Shown: positions 1 to 13,002, numbered from the stretch's first letter. The stretch: 64,000 nt of DNA from Larus michahellis (GCF_964199755.1 NC_133910.1:11478711-11542710), one strand, 5' to 3'. Made by a program: numbers and translations. The notes: generated by a model from the sequence alone, not told the origin.

Positions 1-1320
1 GAGAAACAGTTGCATTTGTTTCCACTGTGTTCTAAATCTCTGAACAGAACTAAGCCCTCTTGACTTGCAAATTGCCACCTTAGTCCATTTTACATTCCAT
101 TGTGCCTCTGTTAAAGCTCAGATGTATACAGCCATGCAACACCTCAACAGTCTAACCTCTCCACTTTTTGCACCCTGCGATTCTAGGCCTCAGAGAATGG
201 AGCTTACAGCATCTTCCTCTGGTGTCCAGGGTCCTTTCTTCAAACCGGGGTCCACACTCTTTGTCCATCGGTAAATCAGCTGAGCAGAATCTCTTCCTTC
301 CATGTAATAAGCAACTAGAAATGCAAAAGTGCATTTTAAAGTCTGTTGCAAACAGCGTTTCTTCCTTTACTTACATTGTAACTGGGATATTTTCAAACAG
401 TGGATCTCCATTAGAAGCATTTAAATCGCACCTTAAATACTTAAACAATGGTACACAACAAGAATTGAAAGAGCATGGCATACACAAAATGTTACTATTT
501 ATAATGGCATTATCCATACTAGGCATATGATGGCCCAACAATCCATCCTGCAACAACAGAGAACTGCTAAGAAAGGTTTCAGCTCCAATATATATCAGAC
601 AGGTTCAAGACCCCAGGTGTTATACTCACAGGCTTGGATTTAGGACCCCAGATACTTGGTTACTAATCTCAGCTCTACTCCTCAGCAGTCATACTGCCTC
701 CCACACTTCTAAGGAACAGAAGCAGCAGTACTGAGCCCCTAGAAAAGGATTCTGGGCACAGCACCAAGAACTGCTAAAACAGCTGGCCATGAATGAATGA
801 ATGCTGCCTTTCCAGGGAAGAACTCTGATGATTTTGCTACAAAAACCAAAGCTCACACAATCATCAGTACTTGTTAATAACTCTGCCAGTTTCAACCAAA
901 TTTCAAAGATGGATAAAGGTTCCAAGAGATACTAAGTTCTTGCTGATATAATGAAACTTCAAGGTAGGTACAGGAAAGGCATATATCCCCGCTCCCATCA
1001 AGGAGAGAGAGGAAAACTCAGCCCTTCTCTTTCATTCATCTCCCCAACAAGGGGTTTTTAGAAATCAGTACACCTGTAGTTTCAGATGAGACACAGCACT
1101 GTTGTGCCCTGTCTAGGTCACAGGCTAGAACAGGAAGGTGAAAACAGAACTGCAACTATCCTGGAAGTGGAAACACTCATAGGAAATAAAGCTTTATTAA
1201 TTCCTTGAATCAGAGCAGTCTGGGTGCTCTAGTATGCAGAAACATTAACAGACATAAGCCTAGGAGAACAAAAGAAAGTTACAGGTGAATGGAAAGCATT
1301 TTAATTTGTAGGTCACTTAC
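1..1320. other. SNAPC4 intron (partial), no exon recognised
   Basis: This follows the GT donor of the 1321-1468 exon on the minus strand. I searched it by eye for the next Myb-repeat exon (family motif of the YRWTKSLDP type) and found none, so the intron is longer than 1.3 kb or the next exon is outside the window. Short open frames here (for example plus strand 168-530) resemble no protein I know. Confidence 0.7.
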
Positions 1321-4300
1321 TTTTCTTGTATGGGATATGACTTCCTACTCTCATCTCTTGAACAAGCTCTAAAAGCATCTGGTCTTCACTTTTGGTCCAT
1401 TCTTTCCTTTTCAAATCTTTGTTATAGACTTGATACTTCTGCAAGCACTGGAAAGGTGTCCTGTTGGTCTTGACACAATGAAAACAGAAATATGCACATA
1501 CCTGGTTACTTACGAGGACAAAAAACAAGAGGGAAAGGCTAAAGTACCAAACTTTTTTGGTATTGTTCTTGAATGTATCTCAGAAAAGCATTAATTAACA
1601 ATGAATTAACATTACCATCATTTTCTAAAAATTGACATGAGACACAGTTAAGTCAGAATTAACTGACTTGTCACGTGTTTCTGAGCTCAGAAGACCTTAC
1701 CCCCAACTCCTGGGCTATAGTCTCCCAGTCCAGATGACCGTGTTTAGCAGCTATCTTCTTTAGTTTCTCTATTTCCTCCTCAGTCCATTCCTTTTTGTTG
1801 ATGCTTGGATGCTCGCAATTTTGCCAAAACTTCCTCAGTTCTTCTGAACTACGTTGTCCATCAAACTAAAAGAAAGAGCAAAAATCTGTTTTGTATTGTA
1901 GCTGGGACTGAAACACCTGGACAGACAGGAACACTGACACAAGGAACATATTTTGCATTCTAGATATGTCATATAGCTAAATTTTCCAGAATTAAAAGAT
2001 CAAATTTAACCAATAACATCAAATTTTCAGTGCTTCTGTACCTGCCAAGTTGAGACCACCGAACAGTCAACTTTGAGAAATGCATGATGGAAACAGCGGG
2101 TGCAGACTAGACCAAGTCAGGTAATTCTCAAGAGAAGGGACACAGATATCAGGAGTAATAAAACAGCTGATCTCCCAACTTACGTGGATGTTTGAAATTT
2201 TCTCCCAGTCATGCTCATCAAATCTGTTTCCTAACAAGTCACCTTCTGGGAGTTGGCTAAAGCAGAAGGTACAAGAGAAAAAGAACCAGATTAAATGGTT
2301 AATTCAACAGTCACTTTGTCTTCCTGATCTTGCTTCATCTTACTCCTCCCCACCTGTTACTGATTTCCACAAGAACTGAACACCCCCTATCTCAAAGCAT
2401 CGGCTCTTTAACATAGCAACTTTGCCCAAAACAATCTTTCTTCTTTAAAAGTCCCCTACAAGATGATGTTGGCTTAGCAGGAAAAATTATTAAAGCAATA
2501 TCAAAATACATTGCTCGAGGCATGTTAATGAGCAAAAGCTCAGAACTGTTGAGCTCTCTGCTTCCTTATTGCTAAATCAAGAACTATTTGAAACAGCACC
2601 TGTATATTGGATATAGATACTACAATTGTATATCAAGATCCAAACCACAGTTCTTAGTAAAGAACTGTGGAGATGAGAGTTCCTCTGAGTTTGAATTTTT
2701 TGCACTTAGTTTTTTTGCAAGTGAACACTGAAGTTTTCTCCAAATGTCCTATTTAGAACTACTTGAGGAAGGAGGGAAATTTTAAGAGGTAAACTCCGAG
2801 AACAGACTTTGATTTTCACCAAGAAAATAAGAAGATGACTTCTCACTTAATTGCCTCTATTTCTTGCTCCAGTTCTTTGATTTGTTTTACCAACATCTGT
2901 TTCTCCATTTCAGTCTTGACTTTTTCCAGTTTCTGATTCCAATAATTCATCCTGTTCAAAGACATTTTTATCATTACTTAATATGACTAGGTGGGAGTGA
3001 GGTCAACAGTATCAGAAGACATATGGCTAAGATAGTTTCCCCAGCAGTCTTTCATTCAAGTCCATCATTCTTCCCTTCAAGTTTATTTCCACACTACACA
3101 AAACTTGTTCTTCTAGGTTTTCCCACACTGCACACTCATTGTCCTATTTTTGCCCCTTCAATGCAAATCATTGACCCAGAATAGGTCTCAGATTAATCAT
3201 TTTAGTATTTACAGAGAGAACCAACGGTTGTTGCAACAGCAACAAAGACAGACTGTACCAGCTCCCGGCACAGAGATCTCTCGCTGGACACCCCATTACG
3301 ACTCACTGCCTATCACAATTTCAGTTTCAAGCCCTGTAGACTACTTTAAGTTATACCACTGTGTGAATGGGAAGAAATAAATGGCCACAAAATGACAATA
3401 CCTCCAAACAAAACCTCTCCACCTGCCAGATACCCACAAAACAATTATCAAGCGTTTACAACCCAACCTGAATGCTGTAACCTCTTGCCTACAGCCAGCA
3501 CATTGCAGTCCAAGACCCTTCGGTACCACATGCACACCCAGATAATATAGACGTCAACAAAGAATGAAAGATGCTGTCACCTACAACAGTGTTGTCCTTT
3601 GCACTGACACCCACAGGACAGGGGAGTTTGAGGACCACTGCTGTAACTCACACAGCAGCTCTCCCAGGCCCAACAGTGGCAGACAAAGTATCTCTGCTGT
3701 GTTTTGTAACATTACCAAATTGCAAACAGATAACACAAGAATGTAAGGAAGGTGGAATCTTCAAATATATCCTTTTCTCCCTCCATAAGTAATGTTCTCA
3801 TCAGGAGAAAGAAGGTTTTTGCACAATACTTACTTCAGTAACTTTGGCTGAAGCAGGCGCTGCAAGCGGTCACTTACTACCGATTTCTGCAATAACGTCT
3901 TCTCTCTGCTTTTCCCTAGACAAAACAAGGTAATCGAGCATTCAGACATTAGTGCAATCCCACTGCCAAGAAAAGAAGAAAAAAAAAAAAAGGTATCCAC
4001 TGCTTTCAATATCACTATTCAAGTATCCCTCAGGTCTTCTGTAACAGTTCATCTCTATTAGCTACACAATTTTGCAGTTTTGTTGGGCAAAGTGGCTACC
4101 AGAGACTAGGTAAATTGATTCCGTTCTCCACCAAGATGACTAATGTCATGTCTGACTTGGGCAAACTGCAGCCTCTTGCTTGGTTTTAGTTCCGAAGAGA
4201 CCTCAATAAAGATCATCACCCAGGTGTTTGTAACTATCCAGAGCTGTAAAGCGTCCCTTGAACTTCTCTCATCTGAGCACTACCCCTTGCATAATCTCAT

Positions 4301-7300
4301 TTGGTTTTGGAGTGCTCACAGGAGTTGTGCTGTGATGCATCAGAACAAATGCAAATGAAAGAAGCGAGCCACTAATCACTCAATGAAACAATTTACAGAG
4401 CATCCCATTTACTTTTAACTACTTTTTTTGTGGAGCAAGTATGAAACATCAGAAGTGTTGATGTTTAACTGCAAATGGTGGGAGGGAACCAACAATATGA
4501 ATATACACATTTGTTATAGCTCTTATAGAACACTGAACAGCACACAGAGTTTCTTACATTTTGTTGAAATCAGTTGTTCAAAGGATTTTATGCCCTGAGC
4601 TGCCTTTTCCTTTGCATCTTCATTGGAAGGAGGGCCCTAATGAAGATGAGATACATTGGAAGAGTCAGATACACAGAAAAATTGTCCTTTCTTCTTAGAA
4701 CTCTAGCATGAACTGCTGAAAAAAAAAAAAAAAAGACTGGCAACTCAAACTTGAGCAAACTGTCATATTCAAACTTCTAAGTTACCTTTATTAGCACTAG
4801 CTCACAGATGCATCATAAGAAAACAAATACAAATAGCTGCTTCAAGCAAGTAAGTTTGCCCACAGTTGCATAGCACATCCTTGGCTCAGAGCCAGGCCTG
4901 CTGGCTCTGAGCTGACAGTTGTCTGAAGTAGCATTTGAACGCGGGGACACATATTACGCGTGTTCATCCCTACTTAAGATGGACTACCAACTTGGACAGG
5001 ATTTAACAGAAAAATTACCAGTCATTGCTTGAATATTATATTAATATACATATGGTGACCGTTAACACCTTAGCTACAACAAAAAGTCAGGATCTCTTTT
5101 TGCCAGTGACCCTGTAAAAACACATGAAAAAAGTGGTGACATTTGCCTCAGAAAACTCATTTTCAAAGACAATCAGATTTCAACGAGTACTTTAAACGAC
5201 AGGATGGAATTGGATCGTGGAGATGAAGACAAACAAAATTGAAAACAAGAATGTTCAAGTGTCCCATGGCTAGAATGCCACTCCTCAGAACTCACTTTCA
5301 GGCACCACAGACCAACGTGGGTTGAATAAACATTTCTGAAAGAGGGTAAGTAAACAAGAAGTGAGCGGGGGGGGGGAAGGTTTCAAACTGAGGAGTAACA
5401 TTCACAGTTACTCCACTGAAACATAACACAACTCTAACACAGTTACAATTTAAATCTATCATTGAAAAACATATGAGTACGTAACCTAGTTATATTTACT
5501 TACAATTCCTGTTGTTTTATCCTTAAAGTATGGCTTCATAAAATGACCCAAAAATATATTTGCTGGTAGATTTCTACCATCTCCTGCCTTTGCTATTTTT
5601 GGACCACCAAGCTCGCACATGATTTCCTTCTGCAAAACAAGAATTAATTAAACAGTGTCAGTGTCTCCTTCAAATTCCTAATTTCAGAGAGCAGTGGCTG
5701 AGCCGTCACAAACATCCCAGGCAGGGTTCAAATTTGCAGCACCAGACTGTAAATCAGTGTACGTGTTAATGACAGGATTTGCAGCTTCCTAAGTTTGTAT
5801 AGTTCACTGCAGATGATTAAAAAAAACCCCACTAACTTGCTACAAGAAGCTAAACTATAAGATACAAAATACCCTAGTAGCTTTAGCATTTTTGGTGATA
5901 AGAAAGCCCAAAAACATCAGTCAAATAAGCCATTCGAAAGGCTGCTCAAGTGACATTGGTTTGAACTGCCATGAAGAAAATTAACCTAGTTCCTGGGCAA
6001 GCAAGCCGAGCCCTGCACTAGCATGTGAATAAGGGACTATGCTGCAGCTGATTCCACCAGTACCTGTGATGGACTAGGAATGTCCTGAAAAGTTTTACTG
6101 GGCTTGATGGGCAGGGGAAGATGGCAAATGGCAACCCAGAAAGGAAAAGGAATTAATGTTTTACTCCTGTTTTGCTCACCTGCTGTTCTTTGTTTTGCGC
6201 AATGAGAAGCTCGACTTCATCAATCTTTTCCTGGATAACCTCTTGGTACACATGGTTCATCTGCAGACACGTTTCTGGATCCTGTGGCAGACTACTTTCA
6301 ATATCATCATCACTACTGTCATCCTCTCTTTCCATTTCCTTGAAGCAAATAACGCATGGGGGCAGGGGAGGGGGAAAGAAGAGAGAAAAATGCTTGCTTT
6401 AAAAGCGGGTATGTAACATAACTATTTTTATGAATTAATACTTCTATTATCTTACAAAACTGATTTTCAAGAGAACTGGAGGGACATAACTGTTTGTCTG
6501 TCCCTGGCAGTTGTTCTGAATGCTCCCAGAGGCAGTTACCAGCCTTGCCTAGCTCCTCTTCGCCCTGCTCATTAGTTCAGCCTGCTGCTATTTGAACCAA
6601 AGTCTGACTCCAAACTTTGCTAATGCCTGGTCTTGTGCCATCAGTTGTAAAACTGTAAGTAAACTGCAAAATAGAAGTACTTCATATTGGAGCTCTCTGA
6701 CCTGCTAAGTCTGTACTTCAAAACGACCCCTTCAAATTTCCAGCTCATTTGTGCTTCTACTGAAGCAATTCTTCCCTTACACAATTCATTACCACATGCT
6801 TCAGATACAAAGCAGGGCTCTGACTGTTTCATGAAACTGCTCTGCACCTGAGTCCAATCTGTACCAGCAGATGTGTCTTTACAAACTAGCTTCTCCTTTC
6901 CTGTGCTACACAGGTCTTAAGATATTTCTCTGCTTAAACGTTTTTATATGAAGTCTGAGAAAATATTACGTTTGAAACAACACCAAAGGTAAACAGACTT
7001 GTAAAAAGTTTTATAAGTAATTTTCCCCTCATGCACAAGCATTCTTCAGGTACAAAGAACTAAAAGATTTCTTGATCACAAGCTGATGATGGCTTTCTCC
7101 TGTGCAATTGCTCTGCAACCTCCACAGAACATCATGTGTGACAGGGATCAGCAAGCGCTAGAGCAGCAAGGCCTCTGATCCCTGTCATTTGTTTTCACAC
7201 GAAGGCTATTACACATGAATAACAGAGTCCTGGGCAGGAATAACTAAACTTCCAGGTCTATTATTAATTCTTCCAAAGCTACAGAGTCAAGCCAGCTGCC

Positions 7301-8647
7301 TAGATTTCCCCACTGCAGAGTGAAATTCCCCTTCCTCCTGCTCCCTTCAATAGACAGATGGAAAAATATGCTTAAGGAGGAAATTGTTACCATTTCAGCA
7401 GGAGAATCTGAGTCATCATCTTCACCATCATCTGTTAGACAACAAAAATTAAAAAAGGCTGACTACAGTGGGAAAAAAGGAAAGCTTCAAAACCAAAGAC
7501 TTTTCAATTAAAGCATACAGAATAAAGCACCGCATAGTATCTCAGATGCGACCATTAGCAGTTTCAGGTACTGCCAATATTGTCAAGTAAAAGTTATATT
7601 TAATTATACTCCATATATGCACTTTTTTTGTTCTAGAGTAGGAGAAAAGAGCGGCTTCTGATAACTACAGCAATAATCAAGCTCCATCTTAGTCCTACAC
7701 ATCTTAGTAAAATAAAGGCTCCAGAGTATGCAGCCAAGTGAACATTCCAACCCAATAAAACCCATAAACTCTGTAATCACCTAACAGCCCTTCCACACTC
7801 TTCAGCAATCTTTGGGTTTACATTGAGTGTGGCTGCAGAGTTCTGACATACATTATTTGGGCTCACATGATCAAAACACAGGTGGATGAAACAACTGTGA
7901 CAGCCACCATATAGACACAGAACTATTACCACCCCACCCTTGCTTTGAAAAATTAATTTTAGGAGGCACAGGCAGGCTGCAAAACAGAGCGGCTCACACA
8001 GGAGAGTTTGTGTTGTCCATTCAGATGGTGTGGAAACGGCTTCGGTTTAACTATTTACAGTACTTGGTGGGCTGTTGCGTTTCATGAGTCAGCTCATCAC
8101 CACCCGCCCTGACTAGAGACCTCCATCAGGAGGCATGATGGCTCTCTCAACCTTCCCCCCCCTCGCTTGCCGTGGGTTTCATAAGAAAATACGCAAAACA
8201 CCGGTGCAAGAGGCTTATCCTGCAAGGACGCTGGCTAAGGAAAGCCTTGAGGAGACGCCTCGCCTCAAGTCCTCGTTCCCAGCACCATCTGTCCAGAGCG
8301 CCGAGCAGAAATGGTGGGGCTAACACAAACACGAGACGACCCTTCCTCCCGTCAGGCCAGGGACGCGTCTCAAGAGCCAGAACAGTAACTTAATGCCTCA
8401 GCAAAAGCACCGGGGGCGGTTGGAGAGGGGCGAGCCCGCGCCCCGCCGTACCCGTGCCGGAGCTGAGGCTAGAGTCGGACACGGCCACCTGGATGCTGGC
8501 GCCGCCGGGCCCCAGGCTCCGCTCCAGCTCCTCGATCTCCCGGCGGATCTTCTCCCGCTCCACGTTCAGGTCGAGAGCCGCGGGGGACAGCGCGGCCCCA
8601 GCACCGGGGGGGCAGCAAGCCCCGGCCGGGCCCGTCCAGCGGGACAT
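1321..8647 (-). CDS. SNAPC4: SNAPC4, snRNA-activating protein complex subunit 4 (5' part; gene runs off the left edge)
   Basis: Largest subunit of SNAPc, the nuclear complex that binds the proximal sequence element of snRNA genes for Pol II and Pol III transcription. Coding exons in order: 8452-8647, 7391-7431, 6180-6338, 5504-5629, 4558-4636, 3834-3915, 2847-2951, 2184-2256, 1701-1865, 1321-1468. All junctions are GT/AG and in phase, giving 391 codons. Seen: an acidic N-terminus; the conserved DPETCLQMNHVYQEVIQEK segment (about residues 99-117), in the region known in the family to contact small SNAPc subunits; GHFMKPYFKDK (about 162-172); a coiled-coil stretch; then Myb repeats. The half repeat begins near HDWEKI, the first full repeat near NKKEWTEEE, and the second near RKEWTKSED, cut after SHIPYKK. 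The remaining repeats and the C-terminus must lie left of base 1. The ATG at 8647 has a good Kozak context, and upstream sequence is CpG-rich. The human protein, as I recall it, starts a little further in, so the first ~25 residues are the least certain part. Confidence 0.95.
4884..4912. repeat. Perfect 12-bp inverted repeat, 5-nt loop (SNAPC4 intron 4)
   Basis: The left arm GCTCAGAGCCAG (4884-4895) is exactly complementary to the right arm CTGGCTCTGAGC (4901-4912). In RNA it can extend outward by two G-U pairs and one A-U pair. It lies between the SNAPC4 exons at 4558-4636 and 5504-5629. The stem would be stable but is too short for an ordinary miRNA precursor. Confidence 0.8.
7139..7187. 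repeat. Perfect 13-bp inverted repeat, 23-nt loop (SNAPC4 intron 2)
   Basis: TGACAGGGATCAG (7139-7151) and CTGATCCCTGTCA (7175-7187) are perfect reverse complements. They lie in the intron between exons 7391-7431 and 6180-6338. This could be a chance hairpin, the ends of a very small degraded transposon, or a structured intronic RNA; no other evidence decides between these. Confidence 0.75.
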
Positions 8648-8880
8648 GGCGGCGCGGCAGCCTCCCGGGCCTAGGCCGCTCCACCCTGCCGCAGAGCCCG
8701 CCCCCTAGCCCTCCGCCCAATCACTGTTGGGCACCGCGGTCAGCTGAGACCCTCCGCACGTGACGCTACCTAGCCAATCGGGGCGGGGCTGGCGAAAAGG
8801 CTCCCCCGGGTCCCAGCTCCCCGCCGTTAACGGCACCGGCACTACAGACCGCGTCCGGAGGCCGCAACCAGGCTGAATAT
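8648..8880 (-). promoter_or_regulatory. SNAPC4 promoter region
   Basis: This is GC-rich sequence directly upstream of the SNAPC4 start. It contains an E-box CACGTG at 8757-8762 followed by AC, two CCAAT boxes (8717-8721 and 8774-8778) and an adjoining GGGGCGGGGC-type GC box at about 8780-8789. There is no TATA box in a convincing place. It lies within 305 bp of the ENTR1 stop codon, so it must overlap the ENTR1 3' end. The role is inferred from position and motifs. Confidence 0.65.
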
Positions 8881-8951
8881 CAGAAATTAGTTTTTAAGTA
8901 ATGATTTCTGAGTGAAAGCGAAGTTCTGGGTTTGAGTCCGTTTGGTTTGAG

Positions 8952-11900
8952 TCACTGTCCGTCCTCTGGCACCTCAGCGATCCGGTCTATGGACCTCAGG
9001 AGGTCGGCGATCAGCTGCAGGGATTCAGCTCCAGACACCAGCTGCCTGCAACGGGGAGAAGGGCAGTGTCAGGGGTAGGAGGGAAGGACAAGGCAGACAG
9101 GCAGCGCCTTGGTGCTGTTATTTTTTAAAAAAAATTTTTAAAAAGTGGTTTTTCAAGAAGCCATTTATCTAGACTGAAGACTTCACTGCTTGGAGTGAAG
9201 CGGAAAAGTCATAGAGAAATAAAGTCTGAGAGGCTTAGAGAGTCTAATGGTTTCACATTAAGTTAAAAAATAAGACACATTCTAGTTATTTTTATTCCCT
9301 AAACTTGGAGGAAAAATACCCAGCAGTTAAGTAAGAACATGGATGTGCTGATCTGGCACAGAGAATACAAAAACTCGAGTTTCAATCCTAAAAAACCCAC
9401 TGGGGACATTTAGTTGTGACCTCGGTATTTAGACAAAGGTGGGACAGCGTCAGGAGAGTCATCTTAAAACAACTCACTTTATGGACGACCGGGAGTTCGT
9501 TATGATGGTGAGGAGGTTCTGCAAGGCGAGGTCTGCGTTCTGCTTCACTGCGGCCAGGCTCGCCGACTGCCCCGACCTCAGGGCTTCATTCTCCGTCTTG
9601 TAATTTTTCAGCTGAACCTAGGAAGGAAACGGCCAAAAACTTGATATGAAAATAACTACAGAACTCCAGCAGACACTTCACAATTTTGAGCAGGGTACAG
9701 CAACTAACGAGCAGATCCCATAACCAGACTGCCTAGAGAGAATGTCTTCCCAGCTCTGGAGAGCAGACTTTCTGCTCTCAGACACGAAACTACAGCTAAA
9801 AAGCCTTTATTAAAGCAGAAAACATCTGCGCATTTTCATGCCAGCCTGCTCTGCTTGTTTCACAGAACCATCCAGCGCTGGAGTGGCATATTCTGACTGT
9901 GACGGCAGGGAGGAGGCTGTTCTCTGCCCCCGATGCTATCACCTAACACTCCGCAGGCGTGGCTGAACTCTCTCTATTAAGTACTTCTCAAGCTTCTCTC
10001 CCTTCTGTCAGGCATGTTCCTGCAGCTGAACCCCCCCTTTGCCCTGTTGTGTTACAGCGTTCACAGGTCCCAAATATCGAATGGCATTTGAACATCACAT
10101 GAAACTTCAGCAAACTGTCAGTGAAGTACCACACGTGGCAGAGATGAAGTTAACAGTCTGCGCAGAGCTGAAATGTTCTAGTCTAGAACATCTTCTATAA
10201 CATTTCCTAGGAAAAGTGAGGCGTCATTAAAATTTTTCAGTATCTTTTTTATAGGCTCAATTTCAAGGTGTACGCTTTTGGTCCCAGTACATTCGGCAAG
10301 GCCTTAAATATACTGCTTCGTACCTGAAGTAGTGCATTCTCCTGTTTCAGTTTTGTGGCATTGTTTTCTGCTTTAACAGCCCGTTTCTGAAATAGAATAA
10401 AGGTTATTGATACCATAGCAGCGCTTAGGACATACCAGGCAGTTTGAGCTACGCAGGAGTGCATGATTCCAGCATGATATGGTTTGTGTTACAGCCCCTT
10501 GTGTTCTGAATGCTTTACGAGATGGGAATGGTGTCCCCAACCATGTCTGATCCGCTGTCTCCTCTCCTCCCCTCCCCATTTTTCCTTTCTGATATCTTCA
10601 GGTGCTGTCCATCACCTCCAGCCATTAAATTTTTTTCACAGACAAGAGGAAAAGGTACTCAGTATAAATAAGCAAGCCGGAAAAACAGCTCTTAGTTCAT
10701 ATAGGAGGTGCTTACAGAAGACTGCAAAAAAGCAATTGAAGGTGTTGATGAATCTGAAAATAGTATTTCTGCAAAGACCTCCCTTACTGTAGGTAAGAAA
10801 AGGAGTTCTGGACTGGGATGCAGTCTTGTTATAAGGGAAAAGTTCAAACCCATGTCAGAGCTGTTTAGTGCTCACATAGGTGACGGAATCACTTCAGCTT
10901 CCCTCACTCCTGGGGGAGGAAGGAAAAGAAACAGAGCTACACAGTTTCCACACAAGCTTCTGCTACTACGGCAAACGCCAACACTTACAGTCATCAGCTG
11001 GAGATTTTGTTCCACGTGCTGCACCATTGCTTCCAAATCCTGCGCTTCTTTTTCTTCTTTAATTTTATTTTCCTCAAGCTTTCTTTCAAGCTTCCTCATC
11101 CTTAAGAAACAAGAGACAATGCTCAGTAAGACTTGTAGCATTAAATACCTTAGTAAGAAAATTCTAGAGAAGGATCAAGAAACTCATTCATGTTATAAGA
11201 AAAATGAAGTCTTCCCACAGTAGTACAGTTCTAGGTTGTGGCTCAGGGGACTTCTTTGTTCAACATCCATTAGCGTTAAGGGGAACTAGACAGCTGACTG
11301 CAGAAAGGCCGTACAGAAAACACGAAAACACGGCTGTTCACAATCAGCCTAGATAAGGATAATTGTGAAACAAACGGTTACCCCATCACCATGGAAGTAC
11401 CAGCTGCCTCACTGCAAGGAGCAGCACAGTGCAGAGGAACTTCAGAAATTGCCACCCTGGATCAGTCACGGGGTTGTTTAGCCTCAGGAAATTCAACTCC
11501 CCCAATATCAAGGTGCTCACCAGCAAAATAAAAATGCTTTTCTTGCTTCCAGGAAAAGAGACTAAGATTCATTATTTTGTTAGTCTGAATCGTTATGAAA
11601 TGCATCCTGTCAAGCCCTACCCTCATTTCCTAACCACCTAAACTGCATGAAGCGTAAGCACATAGCCACACTCATCAGATGTCAGCTTGCCACTTACTTT
11701 CCAAGCCTTTTTCAATAAGAAAACCAGGTTTCTTAAAGCTTCTTAACAAATAGCATAGATTTCGACTACATTTTTATTCTTAAAAGACTTCAACTGTTTC
11801 CAGTGAGCATCTCTTCTAAGATAACTCCTTGCTTATGTGGTTACTTTTCCCCGTACTGTTGCTTACGCACTTGTCTGCTTGAGTTTCAGAGAAAATCTGA

Positions 11901-13002
11901 AGCTTATTGATCTTGCTTCTCAAACTGGCATTCTCTTCTTTTAGCTAAAAAATAAAAATTCTCATTAGAAGAAATGAGGGTGTCGTTTCACAATGCTACT
12001 AACACTCCAAGACCAGTACCAGAAGAAATATTCAGCTTTAACTTCAGTGCTGGAAAGTCTTGCACTTTCTATTACATTCAAGCTTACTTTCACACCTAGT
12101 TTTCCCCTCTCAAAACCATTTTACTTTACTAACCCTGCGGGGCACAGAAATGTGGCACCAAGCAACCAGTGTCAATATGACTAATCAAATGCTGTTAATT
12201 CTAAATTAATATGACCTCAAGAGGCAAGAGCATGAGGAAGGCACCTGGGTCACGCCAAAAGCAGTAGGACAGACAAGGTATGGGATCTGACTCATGCTAC
12301 AGAGTTTTTCAGAGCTAATTCCTTTCCGTAAGCGTCTCCAACAAGCTACGACGTATTGCGCAGCCCTTGCTGACAGCACGCTTTAATAACGCTGGAGGCT
12401 GACACCAAGTTTCTGTAACAACCCGACACAGGAGCTCAGAACTCGCTTGACAGAAGACCGAGCCCGCAGGCGACGTTTGTGTCCGCCCTGAGAAAGGTGC
12501 CAGGCGAGCAGTCGAGATCCCTACCTCCTCGTAACTGGGCTGCCGCAGGGAGTAGAAGCCCGGTCCCGGGGGGGCTCCAAGGGAGGCCACGCTCGGGTCC
12601 TCGCTGCCCGCCAGCCCCGTGCCCTCGCAGAAGAAGGAGTCGGTGGAGGGCGAGGCAGGGCCCAGAGGGGCGAGGTGGGCCTGCTCCACGGCCAAGGGCC
12701 GGTAGCTCCCGCTCCATTCCTCCTCCTCCTCCTCCTCCTCCTCCTCCTCTCCAAGCGGCGCCGGATCTGGGAACAAGAGAGGGCCGAGGCTTGGGCCGGG
12801 CCGCGCCGCCTGCAGAGAGCAGAGCAGAAAGGCTGAGGTGAGCGCGGGACGGGCGCCTCATCGCGGCGGGGCCCTGCCCGGGGCCTACCTGTCGAGCGTC
12901 GCCCGCCTCCTCGCCGCTCCGGGCCTTGCTGCGGACGAACTCGTGGAAGGAGAAAGGGTTGGGCTCAGCCGATCCCGCCGCCGGCAGCCCCCCCGCCGCC
13001 AT
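8952..13002 (-). CDS. ENTR1: ENTR1 (SDCCAG3), endosome-associated trafficking regulator 1
   Basis: Coiled-coil endosomal protein; the family is linked to receptor recycling, retromer-associated sorting and cytokinesis. Coding exons: 12889-13002, 12525-12809, 11871-11944, 10989-11100, 10324-10386, 9478-9617, 8952-9045. They sum to 882 nt, 293 aa, with consistent phases. Seen: the NPFSFHEF motif near the N-terminus (NPFSFREF in human, as recalled), an acidic run of 11 Glu followed by WSGSY, then a long C-terminal coiled coil (LKEENASLRSKINKLQ, MRKLERKLEE, KRAVKAENNATKLKQENALL, QLKNYKTENEALR) and the conserved tail KQLVSGAESLQLIADLLRSI. The start is the ATG at 13002; frame-open sequence above it has no ATG and runs into a CCAAT box. 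The protein is shorter than the long human form (about 435 aa), mainly for lack of N-terminal sequence, so a longer isoform from another promoter remains possible. It is divergent from PMPCA. Confidence 0.93.
12717..12749 (-). repeat. Coding trinucleotide run encoding 11 Glu in ENTR1
   Basis: On the plus strand this is one TTC followed by ten uninterrupted CTC codon-complements. On the minus strand it reads GAG x10 then GAA, giving an 11-residue Glu run just before WSGSY. Human ENTR1 has a shorter mixed Glu/Asp stretch at this place. Pure repeats of this kind commonly vary in length between individuals. Confidence 0.85.

Noticed and set aside
168-530. 120-codon plus-strand open frame in the SNAPC4 intron
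   Set aside because: No recognisable domain; normal length for chance frames in intron sequence, and the initial codon context is poor.
9041-9049. Alternative ENTR1 last-exon acceptor 4 nt downstream
   Set aside because: It would break the frame that leads to the conserved QLVSGAE tail.
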